This document shows positions 28,038 through 37,085 of a stretch of 64,000 nucleotides of DNA, piece after piece (positions within the stretch are counted from its first letter, which is position 1; each line of letters opens with the position of its first letter). Source of the stretch: Vibrio sp. JPW-9-11-11. Its GTDB lineage: Bacteria > Pseudomonadota > Gammaproteobacteria > Enterobacterales > Vibrionaceae. The position numbers were made by a program, and so were the translations under genes. The notes beneath the pieces are model-generated. The model worked only from the letters and a program-made list of their open reading frames with translations, was not told where the DNA came from and searched no databases. The stretch spans positions 62,001-126,000 of the forward strand of contig NZ_SZQJ01000007.1 of assembly GCF_013369335.1 (NCBI RefSeq). The letters run 5' to 3'.

Positions 28038-29426
28038 ATGTCTTCTGACTCCACTTCGATGACCTGGCTAGAGACGATTCGCAGTTATATGGATAGACGC
28101 CTTATGTGGGTGTTTATGCTCGGGTGTTCAAGTGGTTTTCCATGGGTACTGATCGGTTCCAACATGTCAGGCTGGTTGAAAGACGCTGGACTCACCCGCG
28201 CGGCCATTGGCTACTTTGGCAGCGTTTTCGCCGTCTATGCCATCAACTTTTTATGGGCGCCTCTCGTTGACCGCGTAAAACTGCCGCTACTCCATGCGCT
28301 ACTTGGACAGCGCCGAAGTTGGATACTACTGTGCCAATCGGTTGTACTGGTCTGCACACTTTTCATTGCAGGTGTCGATCCGGCTACGAATCTGATGTTC
28401 ACGTCCATGTTGGCACTGGGCATCGCAATCGCCTCCGCGACGCAAGATATCGCAATTGATGCCTACCGTATTGATACTTTTCCGAAATCCGAGTCATCTA
28501 AGCTGCCGCAAGCCTCAGCAATGGCGGTGATCGGTTGGTGGACTGGATACTCGGTCCCAGGCTACTTGGCATTCATCAATGCTGATGCGATTGGTTGGAA
28601 TGGGGTCTACTATGGGATGGCGGCAATTGTCGGCGTACTGATGCTGTTCACTCTGTTAGTCGGAGAACCTAAGACCCAGCGCGATGCACTGCAAGATGCC
28701 GCTGAGCGTCGCCACACTCAAGTGGTGGGCAATCCAGCCATCGCTTGGTTGACGGTGACGGTTGTTGAGCCCTTTTTGGAATTTTTCAAGCGAAACGGAT
28801 TTCGTGTTGCCCTGACCTTATTGCTGTTTGTGTTTTTGTTTAAAATTGGCGAAGCCTTCTTAGGTCGAATGTCGATCACTTTTTATAAGGAGATCGGCTT
28901 TTCCAACGAACAAATTGGCTACTACTCGAAACTGATTGGTTGGGGGTTAACGATACTCTTCACCCTCATCGGCAGTATGGTCAACGTAAAATTTGGTATT
29001 GTCCGAGGCTTAATGATCGGTGGTGTCGCGATGGCATCTAGCAATCTTATGTTTTCTTGGATTGCTACCGTCGGGCCCAATGAGCAACTCTTTCTTGCTA
29101 CCTTAGTGGTGGATAACTTTACCTCCGCATTTTCAACGGTGGCCTTTGTTTCCTTCTTAACCGTGGTGACCGGACAGGCGTTCTCTGCCACCCAATATGC
29201 CCTACTCGCATCGCTGGGTAACTTCGGACGAACGACCTTAGCGTCATTCTCGGGTGAGTTGGTCGATTACCTCAATGACTGGTCGACTTTCTTTATCCTC
29301 ACCGCGGTCATGGTCATCCCTAGCTTGATTATGCTTTACTCGCTACGCCATTACTTTGCCGATATGCTCGACAAAGCTCGGCAGCGGGATATCGACCAAG
29401 AACGGCAAGCCACATCTGCCGAATAA
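28038..29426 (+). CDS. ampG: AmpG family muropeptide permease
   Basis: This 462-residue major facilitator protein has about a dozen hydrophobic segments and the AmpG segment ASATQDIAIDAYRI. AmpG imports GlcNAc-anhydroMurNAc peptides for cell-wall recycling. The start is ATG 28038 with AAGGA upstream. The yajG-cyclophilin-ampG order matches other gammaproteobacteria, and a strong terminator follows. Confidence 0.93.
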   Translation: MSSDSTSMTWLETIRSYMDRRLMWVFMLGCSSGFPWVLIGSNMSGWLKDAGLTRAAIGYFGSVFAVYAINFLWAPLVDRVKLPLLHALLGQRRSWILLCQSVVLVCTLFIAGVDPATNLMFTSMLALGIAIASATQDIAIDAYRIDTFPKSESSKLPQASAMAVIGWWTGYSVPGYLAFINADAIGWNGVYYGMAAIVGVLMLFTLLVGEPKTQRDALQDAAERRHTQVVGNPAIAWLTVTVVEPFLEFFKRNGFRVALTLLLFVFLFKIGEAFLGRMSITFYKEIGFSNEQIGYYSKLIGWGLTILFTLIGSMVNVKFGIVRGLMIGGVAMASSNLMFSWIATVGPNEQLFLATLVVDNFTSAFSTVAFVSFLTVVTGQAFSATQYALLASLGNFGRTTLASFSGELVDYLNDWSTFFILTAVMVIPSLIMLYSLRHYFADMLDKARQRDIDQERQATSAE

Positions 29427-29431
29427 AAAGC

Positions 29432-29462
29432 AAAAGGCTTGGTGAAGAACCAAGCCTTTTTT
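29432..29462 (+). terminator. Terminator of ampG
   Basis: AAAAGGCTTGG pairs with CCAAGCCTTTT and is followed by T-rich sequence. Confidence 0.88.
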
Positions 29463-29487
29463 CTCTCGGTATTAAGATATTAAAATA

Positions 29488-30150
29488 TTATGGGTACATC
29501 CCTTTACCGAAAAGGTTAAACACACGCGCAACGCCCTGAGTAAATATCATCGGCTCGGTCAATACCGTCAAACATAGGCAGTCTTCGCCTTGTTTGGTCA
29601 TGGGGCTGTGTTTCACTGAAGCGTCTTTAAGCAAGAAATCCCCCGCTTCGTAATGTCCTTCCTCGTCACTGAAACCGCCATGTAAGACCAATGTTGATTC
29701 CAAGCCTTTATGGGTATGTTGCGGTATCGACACATTTTCGGCGATATACATCAAGCTGACCCGCGCATCGCTGGAGATATCGACCGACGCACTGAAGACT
29801 TTGCCACCATAACTTCTCCATTCACCGACGCGATCACGAAACCGAGAAAGTGAAAGCGGCAGACGAAATGATTTGCCGTTCACCTCAATATAGGTGGGCT
29901 GTCGCTGAGGACGAAATGGCTCGTCGTTTTGTTCCAGCGATACGATTTGGTCGAACATCGCTTGCATGGTGTCTTGACTTTCCACCTCTGCCGCACACAA
30001 TGCATCGCCGTGCTTTGCCTCTAGCAGTGCCACACTGCGCTGACACTGTGGGCAACCCTCAATGTGGGTGGCAACCGTAAAGGCACTGACATCATCCAGC
30101 GTACCCTGAGCGTAAGCTTGGAGAAGTTCGTCTTGTGGATGGTAGCTCAT
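29488..30150 (-). CDS. ChrR-type anti-sigma factor with cupin domain
   Basis: This 220-residue protein has an N-terminal zinc anti-sigma domain with His4, His29, Cys33 and Cys36 (HIEGCPQC) and a C-terminal cupin with PQHTHKGLESTLVLHGGF. This is the ChrR layout, where the N-terminal half binds the ECF sigma factor and the cupin takes part in release on singlet oxygen or organic hydroperoxide stress. The start overlaps the sigma gene stop by four bases. Confidence 0.92.
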   Translation of the reverse strand: MSYHPQDELLQAYAQGTLDDVSAFTVATHIEGCPQCQRSVALLEAKHGDALCAAEVESQDTMQAMFDQIVSLEQNDEPFRPQRQPTYIEVNGKSFRLPLSLSRFRDRVGEWRSYGGKVFSASVDISSDARVSLMYIAENVSIPQHTHKGLESTLVLHGGFSDEEGHYEAGDFLLKDASVKHSPMTKQGEDCLCLTVLTEPMIFTQGVARVFNLFGKGMYP

Positions 30151-30731
30151 AATTTCTCTGCCTCTATGGTATTGCGTAATTTCTCAACCGCCAGCCGTAA
30201 TCGCGACTTAACCGTTCCGAGCGGAATATCAAACATATCTGCGACCTGTTGATGGGGTAGTTCCTCCAGATAGACGGCTTTGACCACCTTGCGCTGAGCA
30301 TCAGGTAGAATGTCCAGATACTTGACGATCTGTTGCTTGAGCATTTCTGTTTCTGGCGAGTAATGCTCGACCATGTCTGGCGGGCAGTAATCGTTGGGCC
30401 AGATATCTTCAGAATGGATGTGAGCTTCACGCCCTTTCTGCTTACGAAGCGTGTCAAAGCACAAGTTGCGTGCAATCGTGTATATCCAAGTCGATAATGA
30501 ACTTTTCTCACCGTCAAACAGAGCGCTTTTTTGCCAAACCGTAGCCAAAGCATCTTGAACAATTTCCAACGCCACCTGCTCATTGCCCATATGGCGATAA
30601 GCAAACTGTTTTAATCGTGGCGAGAAATGAGTGAACACCAAAGCAAACGCCTGTTTGTCTTTCTGTTTCACTTTCTCCATACACGATGCCCAGTCTGCTT
30701 TCTTAAAAGCTTGGGTATCTATCTCAGCCAT
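30147..30731 (-). CDS. ECF sigma factor of the ChrR-partnered type (ECF11-like)
   Basis: The 194-residue product has a sigma region 2 with LFDGEKSSLSTWIYTIARN and a region 4 with LPHQQVADMFDIPLGTVKSR, the helix-turn-helix for -35 recognition. It is coupled to the ChrR gene. In relatives such as Rhodobacter RpoE this pair responds to singlet oxygen. The start has AAGGATATCGAC before ATG. A matching promoter lies upstream, suggesting autoregulation. Confidence 0.92.
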   Translation of the reverse strand: MAEIDTQAFKKADWASCMEKVKQKDKQAFALVFTHFSPRLKQFAYRHMGNEQVALEIVQDALATVWQKSALFDGEKSSLSTWIYTIARNLCFDTLRKQKGREAHIHSEDIWPNDYCPPDMVEHYSPETEMLKQQIVKYLDILPDAQRKVVKAVYLEELPHQQVADMFDIPLGTVKSRLRLAVEKLRNTIEAEKL

Positions 30732-30765
30732 GTCGATATCCTTAATGAGAGCTCTCTGTCCAGTG

Positions 30766-30792
30766 TATACGATATAGTTCGCTCAGCGATCA
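30766..30792 (-). promoter_or_regulatory. Candidate ECF11-type autoregulatory promoter
   Basis: On the minus strand TGATCG (30792-30787) and CGTATA (30771-30766) are 15 bases apart, close to the TGATCC/CGTA signature recalled for ChrR-partnered sigma factors. The -35 element overlaps the stop codon of the upstream Lon-domain gene. Confidence 0.6.
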
Positions 30793-31371
30793 CTGCACAT
30801 AACTATTATCTAGCGTACGTTTTAAAAACTCGATCGCGTCGTAGCAATCTGTCTGCTGTGCCAGAGTGTCGAACTGCTGGTTTGTGATTGGTAAAATCTC
30901 CAGCCAGCGCTGACTCACCCAACTGGCGTCATCGAAAAACCTCTGTTGGTATAGTTCGCCTAAGTCGGGAAACTGACGATAGATATCACCAAGGTGCTGA
31001 CTAAGCGACTCCGATTGGTGGTCAAGATTGGCCACCTCCCAGTTAGGGAGCCACTCCACCCTCGCCAAACGCAAACCGTCGAACTCTACCCGTACTCGCT
31101 TAATTCGAAACTTCTTAAGCCCTGTGACAGAGATCCCCAACAAACCATCTTCTAGCGATTCAAAATCGGTTATTTTGGCGAGAGTGCCTACTGTAGAGAG
31201 CTCTTGTCCAGACGGAGCTAAAGAGCCATCGAACAAGCAAAGGCCAAACGTACCATCCCCCTTAAGCGCTTGAGAGACTAAGCGCTTATACCTAGGTTCA
31301 AAGATTCTCAAGCGCATTTTCCCCTCAGGTAACACCACAGAACTGAGTGGAAATAACATAATCTCAGGCAT
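30790..31371 (-). CDS. Lon N-terminal (substrate-binding) domain protein
   Basis: This 193-residue protein matches the Lon N-terminal domain (PF02190), with MPEIMLFPLSSVVLPEGKMRLRIFEPRY at its start, without the ATPase or protease parts. Such stand-alone domains are common, and their roles are unknown. TAGGAG precedes the start. It reads in the same direction as the ECF sigma operon, whose promoter overlaps its stop. Confidence 0.88.
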   Translation of the reverse strand: MPEIMLFPLSSVVLPEGKMRLRIFEPRYKRLVSQALKGDGTFGLCLFDGSLAPSGQELSTVGTLAKITDFESLEDGLLGISVTGLKKFRIKRVRVEFDGLRLARVEWLPNWEVANLDHQSESLSQHLGDIYRQFPDLGELYQQRFFDDASWVSQRWLEILPITNQQFDTLAQQTDCYDAIEFLKRTLDNSYVQ

Positions 31372-31547
31372 AAATAATGACTCCTAAACTTCCTGTTAAC
31401 AGTTACGTTACCTACCTTTATTGGGATCATTAACCAAAGCTGTTGGTTATTCGATAAACACCAAAACAAAACCAATCGCTTGCGCAATCGCTACCTGTTT
31501 CATTTTTTGTGCAACAAAATGAAAGTTCCGTTTCAGATGATTTTTTT

Positions 31548-31597
31548 ACCTGTTAATGAGATATAGATCACCTGTTTTAGTTTTTTTTACACCTGTT
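31548..31597. repeat. Three phased ACCTGTT repeats upstream of ompK
   Basis: ACCTGTT occurs at 31548, 31570 and 31591, spaced 22 and 21 bases apart, or about two helical turns each. The repeats lie in the ompK promoter region and suggest a multi-site regulator. The protein is unknown. Confidence 0.55.
31557..31572. promoter_or_regulatory. CRP-like site upstream of ompK
   Basis: TGAGATATAGATCACC is close to TGTGA-N6-TCACA, with one mismatch per half. It overlaps the repeat array. Confidence 0.5.
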
Positions 31598-31716
31598 GCA
31601 CATGGCTTTTGAGATTTTTATCGATAATATTCGCATCAACAAAGCGCAACGGAGAGTGCGCCAGAGACTATATGTCCAATCAATATTTAAGTTAACAAAC
31701 ATAGAGAGTTTCCATT

Positions 31717-32529
31717 ATGCGTAAATCACTTCTAGCTCTAGGTGTTGTAGCAGCGATGTCTGCTCCTGCAATGGCTGCCGATTATTCTGACGGCGACATT
31801 CACAAAAACGACTACAAATGGCTTCAGTTCAACCTGATGGCTGCAGTTGATGAGAAAGGTCCTGGTGAAGAATCTACTCACGACTACTTAGAAATGGAAT
31901 TTGGCGGTCGTTCAGGTATCTTTGACCTATACGGCTATGTTGATTACTTCAACATTACTGGCGACTCAAGCAGCGACAAATCTGGTTCAGACAAGCTATT
32001 CATGAAGTTTGCTCCTCGTATGTCTCTAGATGCTGTAACGGGTAAAGATCTCTCTTTCGGTCCAGTTCAAGAAGTTTACGTAGCTTCTGAAATGATCTTC
32101 TACGGCGGTTCTAGCGAAGGTCAATACAAAATCGGTCTAGGTTCTGATGTAAACGCACCATGGTTAGGCAAAATGGGCCTAAACCTATACGGCAACTACG
32201 ACAATGGCCTGAAAGATTGGAACGGTTACCAGCTATCGACTAACTGGTTCAAACCATTCTACTTCTTCGAAAACGGCTCATTCATCTCTTACCAAGGTTA
32301 CCTAGATTTCCAATTTGGTATGAAAGACGAGTACTCTCAGTCAAGCACTGGTACTGCAATGTTTAATGGTATCTACTGGCACTCTGACCGCTTTGCGGTT
32401 GGTTACGGTCTAAAACTGTTTAACGACGTTTACGGCTTCGAAGACGGCGCTGCTGTTCCTTGGAATCCAGCTCAAACTAACGACTCTTCAGGCGTAGCTC
32501 ACTATTTCGCAGTCACTTACAAGTTCTAA
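31717..32529 (+). CDS. ompK: OmpK/Tsx-family outer membrane channel
   Basis: The 270-residue product has a signal peptide cleaved after AMA and an aromatic-rich beta-barrel ending in Phe, as outer membrane proteins do. The sequence matches OmpK, the vibrio Tsx-family channel and the known receptor of phage KVP40. Tsx-family proteins pass nucleosides. It is monocistronic, with codon use typical of a highly expressed gene, a promoter region rich in repeats, and its own terminator. Confidence 0.93.
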   Translation: MRKSLLALGVVAAMSAPAMAADYSDGDIHKNDYKWLQFNLMAAVDEKGPGEESTHDYLEMEFGGRSGIFDLYGYVDYFNITGDSSSDKSGSDKLFMKFAPRMSLDAVTGKDLSFGPVQEVYVASEMIFYGGSSEGQYKIGLGSDVNAPWLGKMGLNLYGNYDNGLKDWNGYQLSTNWFKPFYFFENGSFISYQGYLDFQFGMKDEYSQSSTGTAMFNGIYWHSDRFAVGYGLKLFNDVYGFEDGAAVPWNPAQTNDSSGVAHYFAVTYKF

Positions 32530-32554
32530 GAGAACTCATAAGTAAAAGCATTCG

Positions 32555-32585
32555 AAATGGCACCTTAGGGTGCCATTTTTATTTG
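32555..32585 (+). terminator. Terminator of ompK
   Basis: AAATGGCACC pairs with GGTGCCATTT, loop TTAG, followed by TTATTT. Confidence 0.88.
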
Positions 32586-32639
32586 CTTTCTTTCTATATA
32601 GTTTTATCCTCTCTGCCAAACCCATCGATTTGCGAACAG

Positions 32640-33527
32640 ATGAATATTGTAGTTCTCGGCCCCGGCGCTATTGGCTCTCTTTGGGCATCTCATTTGCACA
32701 CTGCCGGACACTCGGTCTCAGTTTGGTCTCGACAAACCAGTCCAATGGTATCGATCCAATTAGAACAGAACCAACCGGTCAGCTTTGACAATAACTCCCA
32801 CGACTGTCTTGATAAAGCAGACCTTATTTTAGTGACCCTCAAGGCTCCGCAAGTCGCATCAAGCCTTCAAACTCTGGTTGATAACATCTGCAGTGAAACC
32901 ATGATTGTACTGATGCACAACGGCATGGGTACCGCTGAACAGGTTGTTAAGTTAATGCCGAACAATCCACTTATGGTCGCGACAACCACGCATGGTGCAT
33001 TGAGAGAATCCGCCGTAAAGGTGTGCCATACAGGCCAGGGGATGACTGAGATAGGCGGATACAATGACGCGGGTAAACGCTGTTCATTTGTCGCAGAAGT
33101 GTTTCAGCACAGCTTGCCGCAAGTAAAGTGGAATCCGGATATTGTTAGCGCCTTGTGGAACAAGCTCGCCATTAACTGCGCAATCAACCCGCTTACAGCA
33201 ATCCACCAAATACCAAATGGCGCTCTGACCCAAACCCAATATGCGGCCACCATTCAATCTGTGATCGACGAGGTAACGCAGGTGATGCATGCAGAAGGGG
33301 TTAACGCTAATAGCAGACAACTGGCGAACTCCGTTGCACAAGTCATTGAGGCAACGGCGAACAACTTATCGTCCATGAATCAGGACATTGCCCATCAGCG
33401 CCAAAGCGAGATAGACTTTATCACTGGGTACCTGATCGAACGCGCGCAAAGCCACGATATCGCAACCCCGGTCAATCGTACTCTCTATCAAACCGTCACA
33501 AACATCGAACAAGGTTGGAATCAATAA
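32640..33527 (+). CDS. panE: 2-dehydropantoate 2-reductase
   Basis: The 295-residue product starts MNIVVLGPGAIGSL, with the Rossmann NADPH motif GPGAIG at 7-12, and contains the family segment WNKLAINCAINPLTAI with the catalytic lysine. It reduces ketopantoate to pantoate in the pantothenate pathway. I chose ATG 32640 as start because the dinucleotide fold begins there; an extension to 32583 has no family support. The stop overlaps the yajL start (TAATG). Confidence 0.92.
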   Translation: MNIVVLGPGAIGSLWASHLHTAGHSVSVWSRQTSPMVSIQLEQNQPVSFDNNSHDCLDKADLILVTLKAPQVASSLQTLVDNICSETMIVLMHNGMGTAEQVVKLMPNNPLMVATTTHGALRESAVKVCHTGQGMTEIGGYNDAGKRCSFVAEVFQHSLPQVKWNPDIVSALWNKLAINCAINPLTAIHQIPNGALTQTQYAATIQSVIDEVTQVMHAEGVNANSRQLANSVAQVIEATANNLSSMNQDIAHQRQSEIDFITGYLIERAQSHDIATPVNRTLYQTVTNIEQGWNQ

Positions 33528-34126
33528 TGACAAAGAAAGTCCTCGTCCCTATCGCGCCTGGTACAGAAGAGATGGAAGCCGTCACTATTATCGATATGAT
33601 GGTCAGAGCTGGCTACCAAACCGTTGTCGCCAGTGCCGATTTCGATGGTCAGCTGACGATGAAAGCCTCTCGCGGAGTGACTCTGACTGCCGACTGTAAA
33701 CTGGTTGATATTGCTGATGATGAGTTTGATGCCGTTATTCTGCCCGGTGGTATTCAGGGCTCTGAGACTTTCCGTGACAGCACTGTACTGGTCGAAATCG
33801 TTCGTCAGCAAATGTATGAAGGCAAACTCGTTGCTGCTATCTGTGCAGCGCCCGCTTTAGTGCTCGCTCATCACGGCCTTTACCCAGAAGCGCTAATGAC
33901 TTGTCACCCAAGTTTTGAAAGCCATATCCCGGCAAAAAACTGGCGTGTTAAACGTGTGACTTATGACGTCAACCATAACCTGTTGACCAGCCAGGGACCG
34001 GGTACGGCTCTTGAATTTGCCATGGAAATTATTATCAATCTCTCTGGCAAAGCTCATGCGTGGACGGTAGCGGAGCCTATGGTGACTATTCCTACCCTGC
34101 AGTACCATAAACTCGGTGATGAATGA
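33527..34126 (+). CDS. yajL: DJ-1/PfpI family protein deglycase YajL
   Basis: The 199-residue product matches YajL. Glu15 and the nucleophile Cys106 (AAICAAPALVLAHHG) stand at the expected positions. DJ-1 relatives are reported as chaperones and deglycases for thiol and glyoxal damage. It is coupled to panE in front and to csdA behind, sharing ATGA. Confidence 0.93.
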   Translation: MTKKVLVPIAPGTEEMEAVTIIDMMVRAGYQTVVASADFDGQLTMKASRGVTLTADCKLVDIADDEFDAVILPGGIQGSETFRDSTVLVEIVRQQMYEGKLVAAICAAPALVLAHHGLYPEALMTCHPSFESHIPAKNWRVKRVTYDVNHNLLTSQGPGTALEFAMEIIINLSGKAHAWTVAEPMVTIPTLQYHKLGDE

Positions 34127-35337
34127 TGTTTGATGCCCAGCATACCGCTGCCCAGTTTCCGGCACTGACACAGCAAGTCAACGGCCAGAGGTTGGTCTAT
34201 CTAGATAGCGCGGCAACGACACAGAAGCCCCAATGTGTTATCGACGCCATTAGCCACTACTACGGTCAGCAAAATGCTAATGTTCACCGTGGTAGCCATA
34301 GCCTGACAGCGAAAGCCACCAGCGAGTTTGAACGCGCGCGCGAAACCGTGACGCAATTTATCGGCGCTCACTCTAGCAAAGAGATCATCTGGACACGCGG
34401 GGCAACAGAAGCACTTAACCTGATCGCACAGACCTATGCCCGAAACACCTTGCAGCCTGGCGATGAAATTTTGGTGAGTGAAATGGAACACCACGCCAAT
34501 ATTGTTCCCTGGCAAATTGTCGCGCAGCAGACGGGCGCGAAAGTGGTAAAAGTACCGATGAGCGAACAGTGCGAGTTTGATCTCTCTGCCTTTGAAAGCT
34601 TACTCACAGACAAGTGCAAAATCGTCGCTCTTGCGCATATCACCAATGTAACGGGCACTCGTCAGCCAATTGAACAAGTGATCACGCGCGCTCATCAAAC
34701 TGGGGCGATTGTGATCGTCGATGGCGCACAAGGGATCGTCCATGAGCCTGTCGATGTGGCTAAGTTGGGGGCCGATTTCTACGTCTTCTCAGGTCACAAG
34801 ATCTACGCACCAGCAGGCATTGGCGTGCTTTATGGCAAACAAGCACTGCTTGAAGCCATGCCGCCCTGGCATGGTGGCGGCAAAATGGTAGAGAAAGTCT
34901 CATTTGATGGCACTACCTTTAGTGAGCTTCCGGGAAAATTCGAAGCAGGGACTCCGAATGTCGCCGGGGCGATTGCCCTCTCGACGGCACTTCAATGGTA
35001 TCAAGAGTTGGATCACCCAGCCCTCGAGGCGCACATTCACCGTTTGGTAGAGAAGGCTAAAGCAGGCTTAGAACAACTTGAAGACGTTCGTATCCTTGGG
35101 TATCAAGCAAACGCGTCGGTGCTCTCGTTTGTGATTGAAGGTGTTCACCATCAAGATATTGCCACGCTCCTCGATCAACAAGGTGTCGCGGTTAGGGCGG
35201 GCAACCACTGTGCGCATCCGTTAATGGATGCGCTCGGAGTGAAAGGGACGATTCGCGCTTCATTCGCCGCTTACAACACAATGGAAGATGTGCAAAGGTT
35301 AGTGGCCGCAGTCGAGAAAGCCGTGGATATGTTGTAG
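34123..35337 (+). CDS. csdA: Cysteine desulfurase, CsdA/SufS class
   Basis: The 404-residue PLP enzyme has the lysine region DFYVFSGHKIYAP and the catalytic loop RAGNHCAHPLMD. It takes sulfur from cysteine to make alanine and persulfide for Fe-S and other sulfur transfer. It belongs to the group II CsdA/SufS class, not IscS. The start overlaps the yajL stop. No sufE or csdE partner lies in this operon. Confidence 0.88.
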   Translation: MMFDAQHTAAQFPALTQQVNGQRLVYLDSAATTQKPQCVIDAISHYYGQQNANVHRGSHSLTAKATSEFERARETVTQFIGAHSSKEIIWTRGATEALNLIAQTYARNTLQPGDEILVSEMEHHANIVPWQIVAQQTGAKVVKVPMSEQCEFDLSAFESLLTDKCKIVALAHITNVTGTRQPIEQVITRAHQTGAIVIVDGAQGIVHEPVDVAKLGADFYVFSGHKIYAPAGIGVLYGKQALLEAMPPWHGGGKMVEKVSFDGTTFSELPGKFEAGTPNVAGAIALSTALQWYQELDHPALEAHIHRLVEKAKAGLEQLEDVRILGYQANASVLSFVIEGVHHQDIATLLDQQGVAVRAGNHCAHPLMDALGVKGTIRASFAAYNTMEDVQRLVAAVEKAVDML

Positions 35338-35363
35338 CGAATAACGAGAAGCGACAAATCAAA

Positions 35364-35394
35364 CAGGGTTGCACTAAGTGTCAACCCTGTTTAA
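35364..35394 (+). terminator. Terminator of csdA
   Basis: CAGGGTTG pairs with CAACCCTG, extended by CAC/GTG around TAA, followed by T-rich bases. Confidence 0.8.
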
Positions 35395-35575
35395 TCTCAG
35401 TCATCCCCTAGAGGGATGGGCGACCGAGTGGGGTTCTCTTCAAGCAAGTAGCTATTTTTTTGCAGATTCCCTACTCACTCCTTCGTCGCTTTAAGAACTG
35501 ACAACTTAACCGCATCTTGAAGGACGAAGTCCGGTCTCTATACTCGGTACGCAGCGCTCTCGCCTCTAATCGCTG
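35395..35575. repeat. Intergenic imperfect inverted-repeat sequence
   Basis: GGGCGACCGAGTGGGG near 35417 is partly complementary to CCTACTCACTCCTTCGTCGC near 35470, with a T-rich spacer between. It looks like a degenerate vibrio intergenic repeat. No gene or clear terminator is present. Confidence 0.3.
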
Positions 35576-36955
35576 TTACAGCTCGTCAAACGCTTCAATC
35601 GCTTCACTTAGCTTCTTGACGCCATGGATCTGCATACCCGCGATCCCGCCTTTGGGCATATTGGCGGCTGGCACAATCGCTTTCTTAAAACCGTGTTTAA
35701 ACGCTTCGTTGAGACGCTCTTGGCCGCTGGGCACCGGACGAATTTCACCGGCTAAGCCCACCTCACCAAATACCACCACATCTTTTGGTAATGGCCGGTC
35801 TCTAAAACTCGATAACAAAGCCATCACCAGGGCTAAATCCGCACTGGTTTCGGTCACTTTGACTCCACCAACCACGTTGACGAAGACATCTTGATCGGCC
35901 ATCTGTAAGCCACCATGCTTATGCAATACGGCCAGCAATAGCGAGAGGCGGTTTTGCTCAAGACCGACCGCAACGCGACGTGGGTTGGCGAGCTGAGAGT
36001 AATCAACCAACGCCTGAATCTCGACCAATAGAGGACGGGTCCCTTCCCAAACCACCATGACCGAACTACCCGATGTTTCCTCTTCGCCCCGAGAAAGGAA
36101 AATAGCCGACGGGTTGTTGACCTCTTTCAATCCCTGACCTGTCATCGCAAATACGCCAAGCTCATTCACTGCACCAAAACGGTTTTTATGGCTACGCAAA
36201 GTACGGAAACGACTATCAGTACCACCATCAAGCAGCACAGAACAGTCAATAATGTGTTCCAGAACTTTAGGCCCGGCTAGGGTGCCATCTTTGGTCACGT
36301 GGCCCACAATAAAGACCGCTACGTTGTTCTGTTTAGCATAACGCGTTAACGCCGTTGCAGACTCACGCACTTGAGCCACGCTCCCAGGAGAGGATTGGAC
36401 GTCAGCAACATGCATTACTTGAATAGAGTCAATCACCATAATACGCGGTTGCTCTTTCTCAGCAATTTGGCAAATACGGTCAACATTGGTTTCTGACAAC
36501 ATTTTTAGATTGTCTTTTGGTAACCCCAACCGTGACGCTCGCATGGCGACCTGCTGCAGCGACTCTTCACCCGTAACGTAGAGCGTCGGCATCTGGGCGG
36601 CTAAGTAACACATGGTCTGCAGCAGCAAAGTCGATTTGCCCGCCCCAGGGTTACCACCAATCAAAATGGCGGCGCCCGGCACCACACCGCCGCCTAATAC
36701 CCGATCAAGCTCTTTAAAACCGCTAGTAAAGCGTGGCACCTCTTGCAGATCGATATCTGACAATACTTGGACCTGCGTTTCGTTGGTCGTGCCCGCATAA
36801 CCAGATAATCGTTCATTGCGCGCGACCGTTGGCGACGCAGCGAGACGCACTTCACTGATTGTGTTCCACGCCCCACAGGCGTTGCACTGCCCTTGCCAAC
36901 GGGGGAAATCTGCACCGCAGTCATTACATACGTAGGCTCGTTTCGCTTTTGCCAT
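35576..36955 (-). CDS. radA: DNA repair protein RadA
   Basis: This 459-residue protein has an N-terminal zinc finger (Cys10, Cys13, Cys24, Cys27), a RecA-like ATPase with GNPGAGKST, the RadA-specific KNRFG motif and a C-terminal Lon-protease-like domain. RadA promotes branch migration in recombination repair. It is divergent from the PilZ gene and lies near serB, as in other gammaproteobacteria. Confidence 0.96.
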   Translation of the reverse strand: MAKAKRAYVCNDCGADFPRWQGQCNACGAWNTISEVRLAASPTVARNERLSGYAGTTNETQVQVLSDIDLQEVPRFTSGFKELDRVLGGGVVPGAAILIGGNPGAGKSTLLLQTMCYLAAQMPTLYVTGEESLQQVAMRASRLGLPKDNLKMLSETNVDRICQIAEKEQPRIMVIDSIQVMHVADVQSSPGSVAQVRESATALTRYAKQNNVAVFIVGHVTKDGTLAGPKVLEHIIDCSVLLDGGTDSRFRTLRSHKNRFGAVNELGVFAMTGQGLKEVNNPSAIFLSRGEEETSGSSVMVVWEGTRPLLVEIQALVDYSQLANPRRVAVGLEQNRLSLLLAVLHKHGGLQMADQDVFVNVVGGVKVTETSADLALVMALLSSFRDRPLPKDVVVFGEVGLAGEIRPVPSGQERLNEAFKHGFKKAIVPAANMPKGGIAGMQIHGVKKLSEAIEAFDEL

Positions 36956-37085
36956 GTCACCTCAGACTTATAAATTGTTTAATTGTGAGCCAAACTACAC
37001 CTTAGTGCGTTTATGCCACTCTAGAGACTTGATTCGCAGTAACATATCATTAAAGATCTTTATATCAAGGTCGATATGCTGAGTA

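Noticed and set aside
35517..35894. Open frame antisense to the radA 3' end
   Set aside because: It overlaps radA on the other strand and shows no family likeness.
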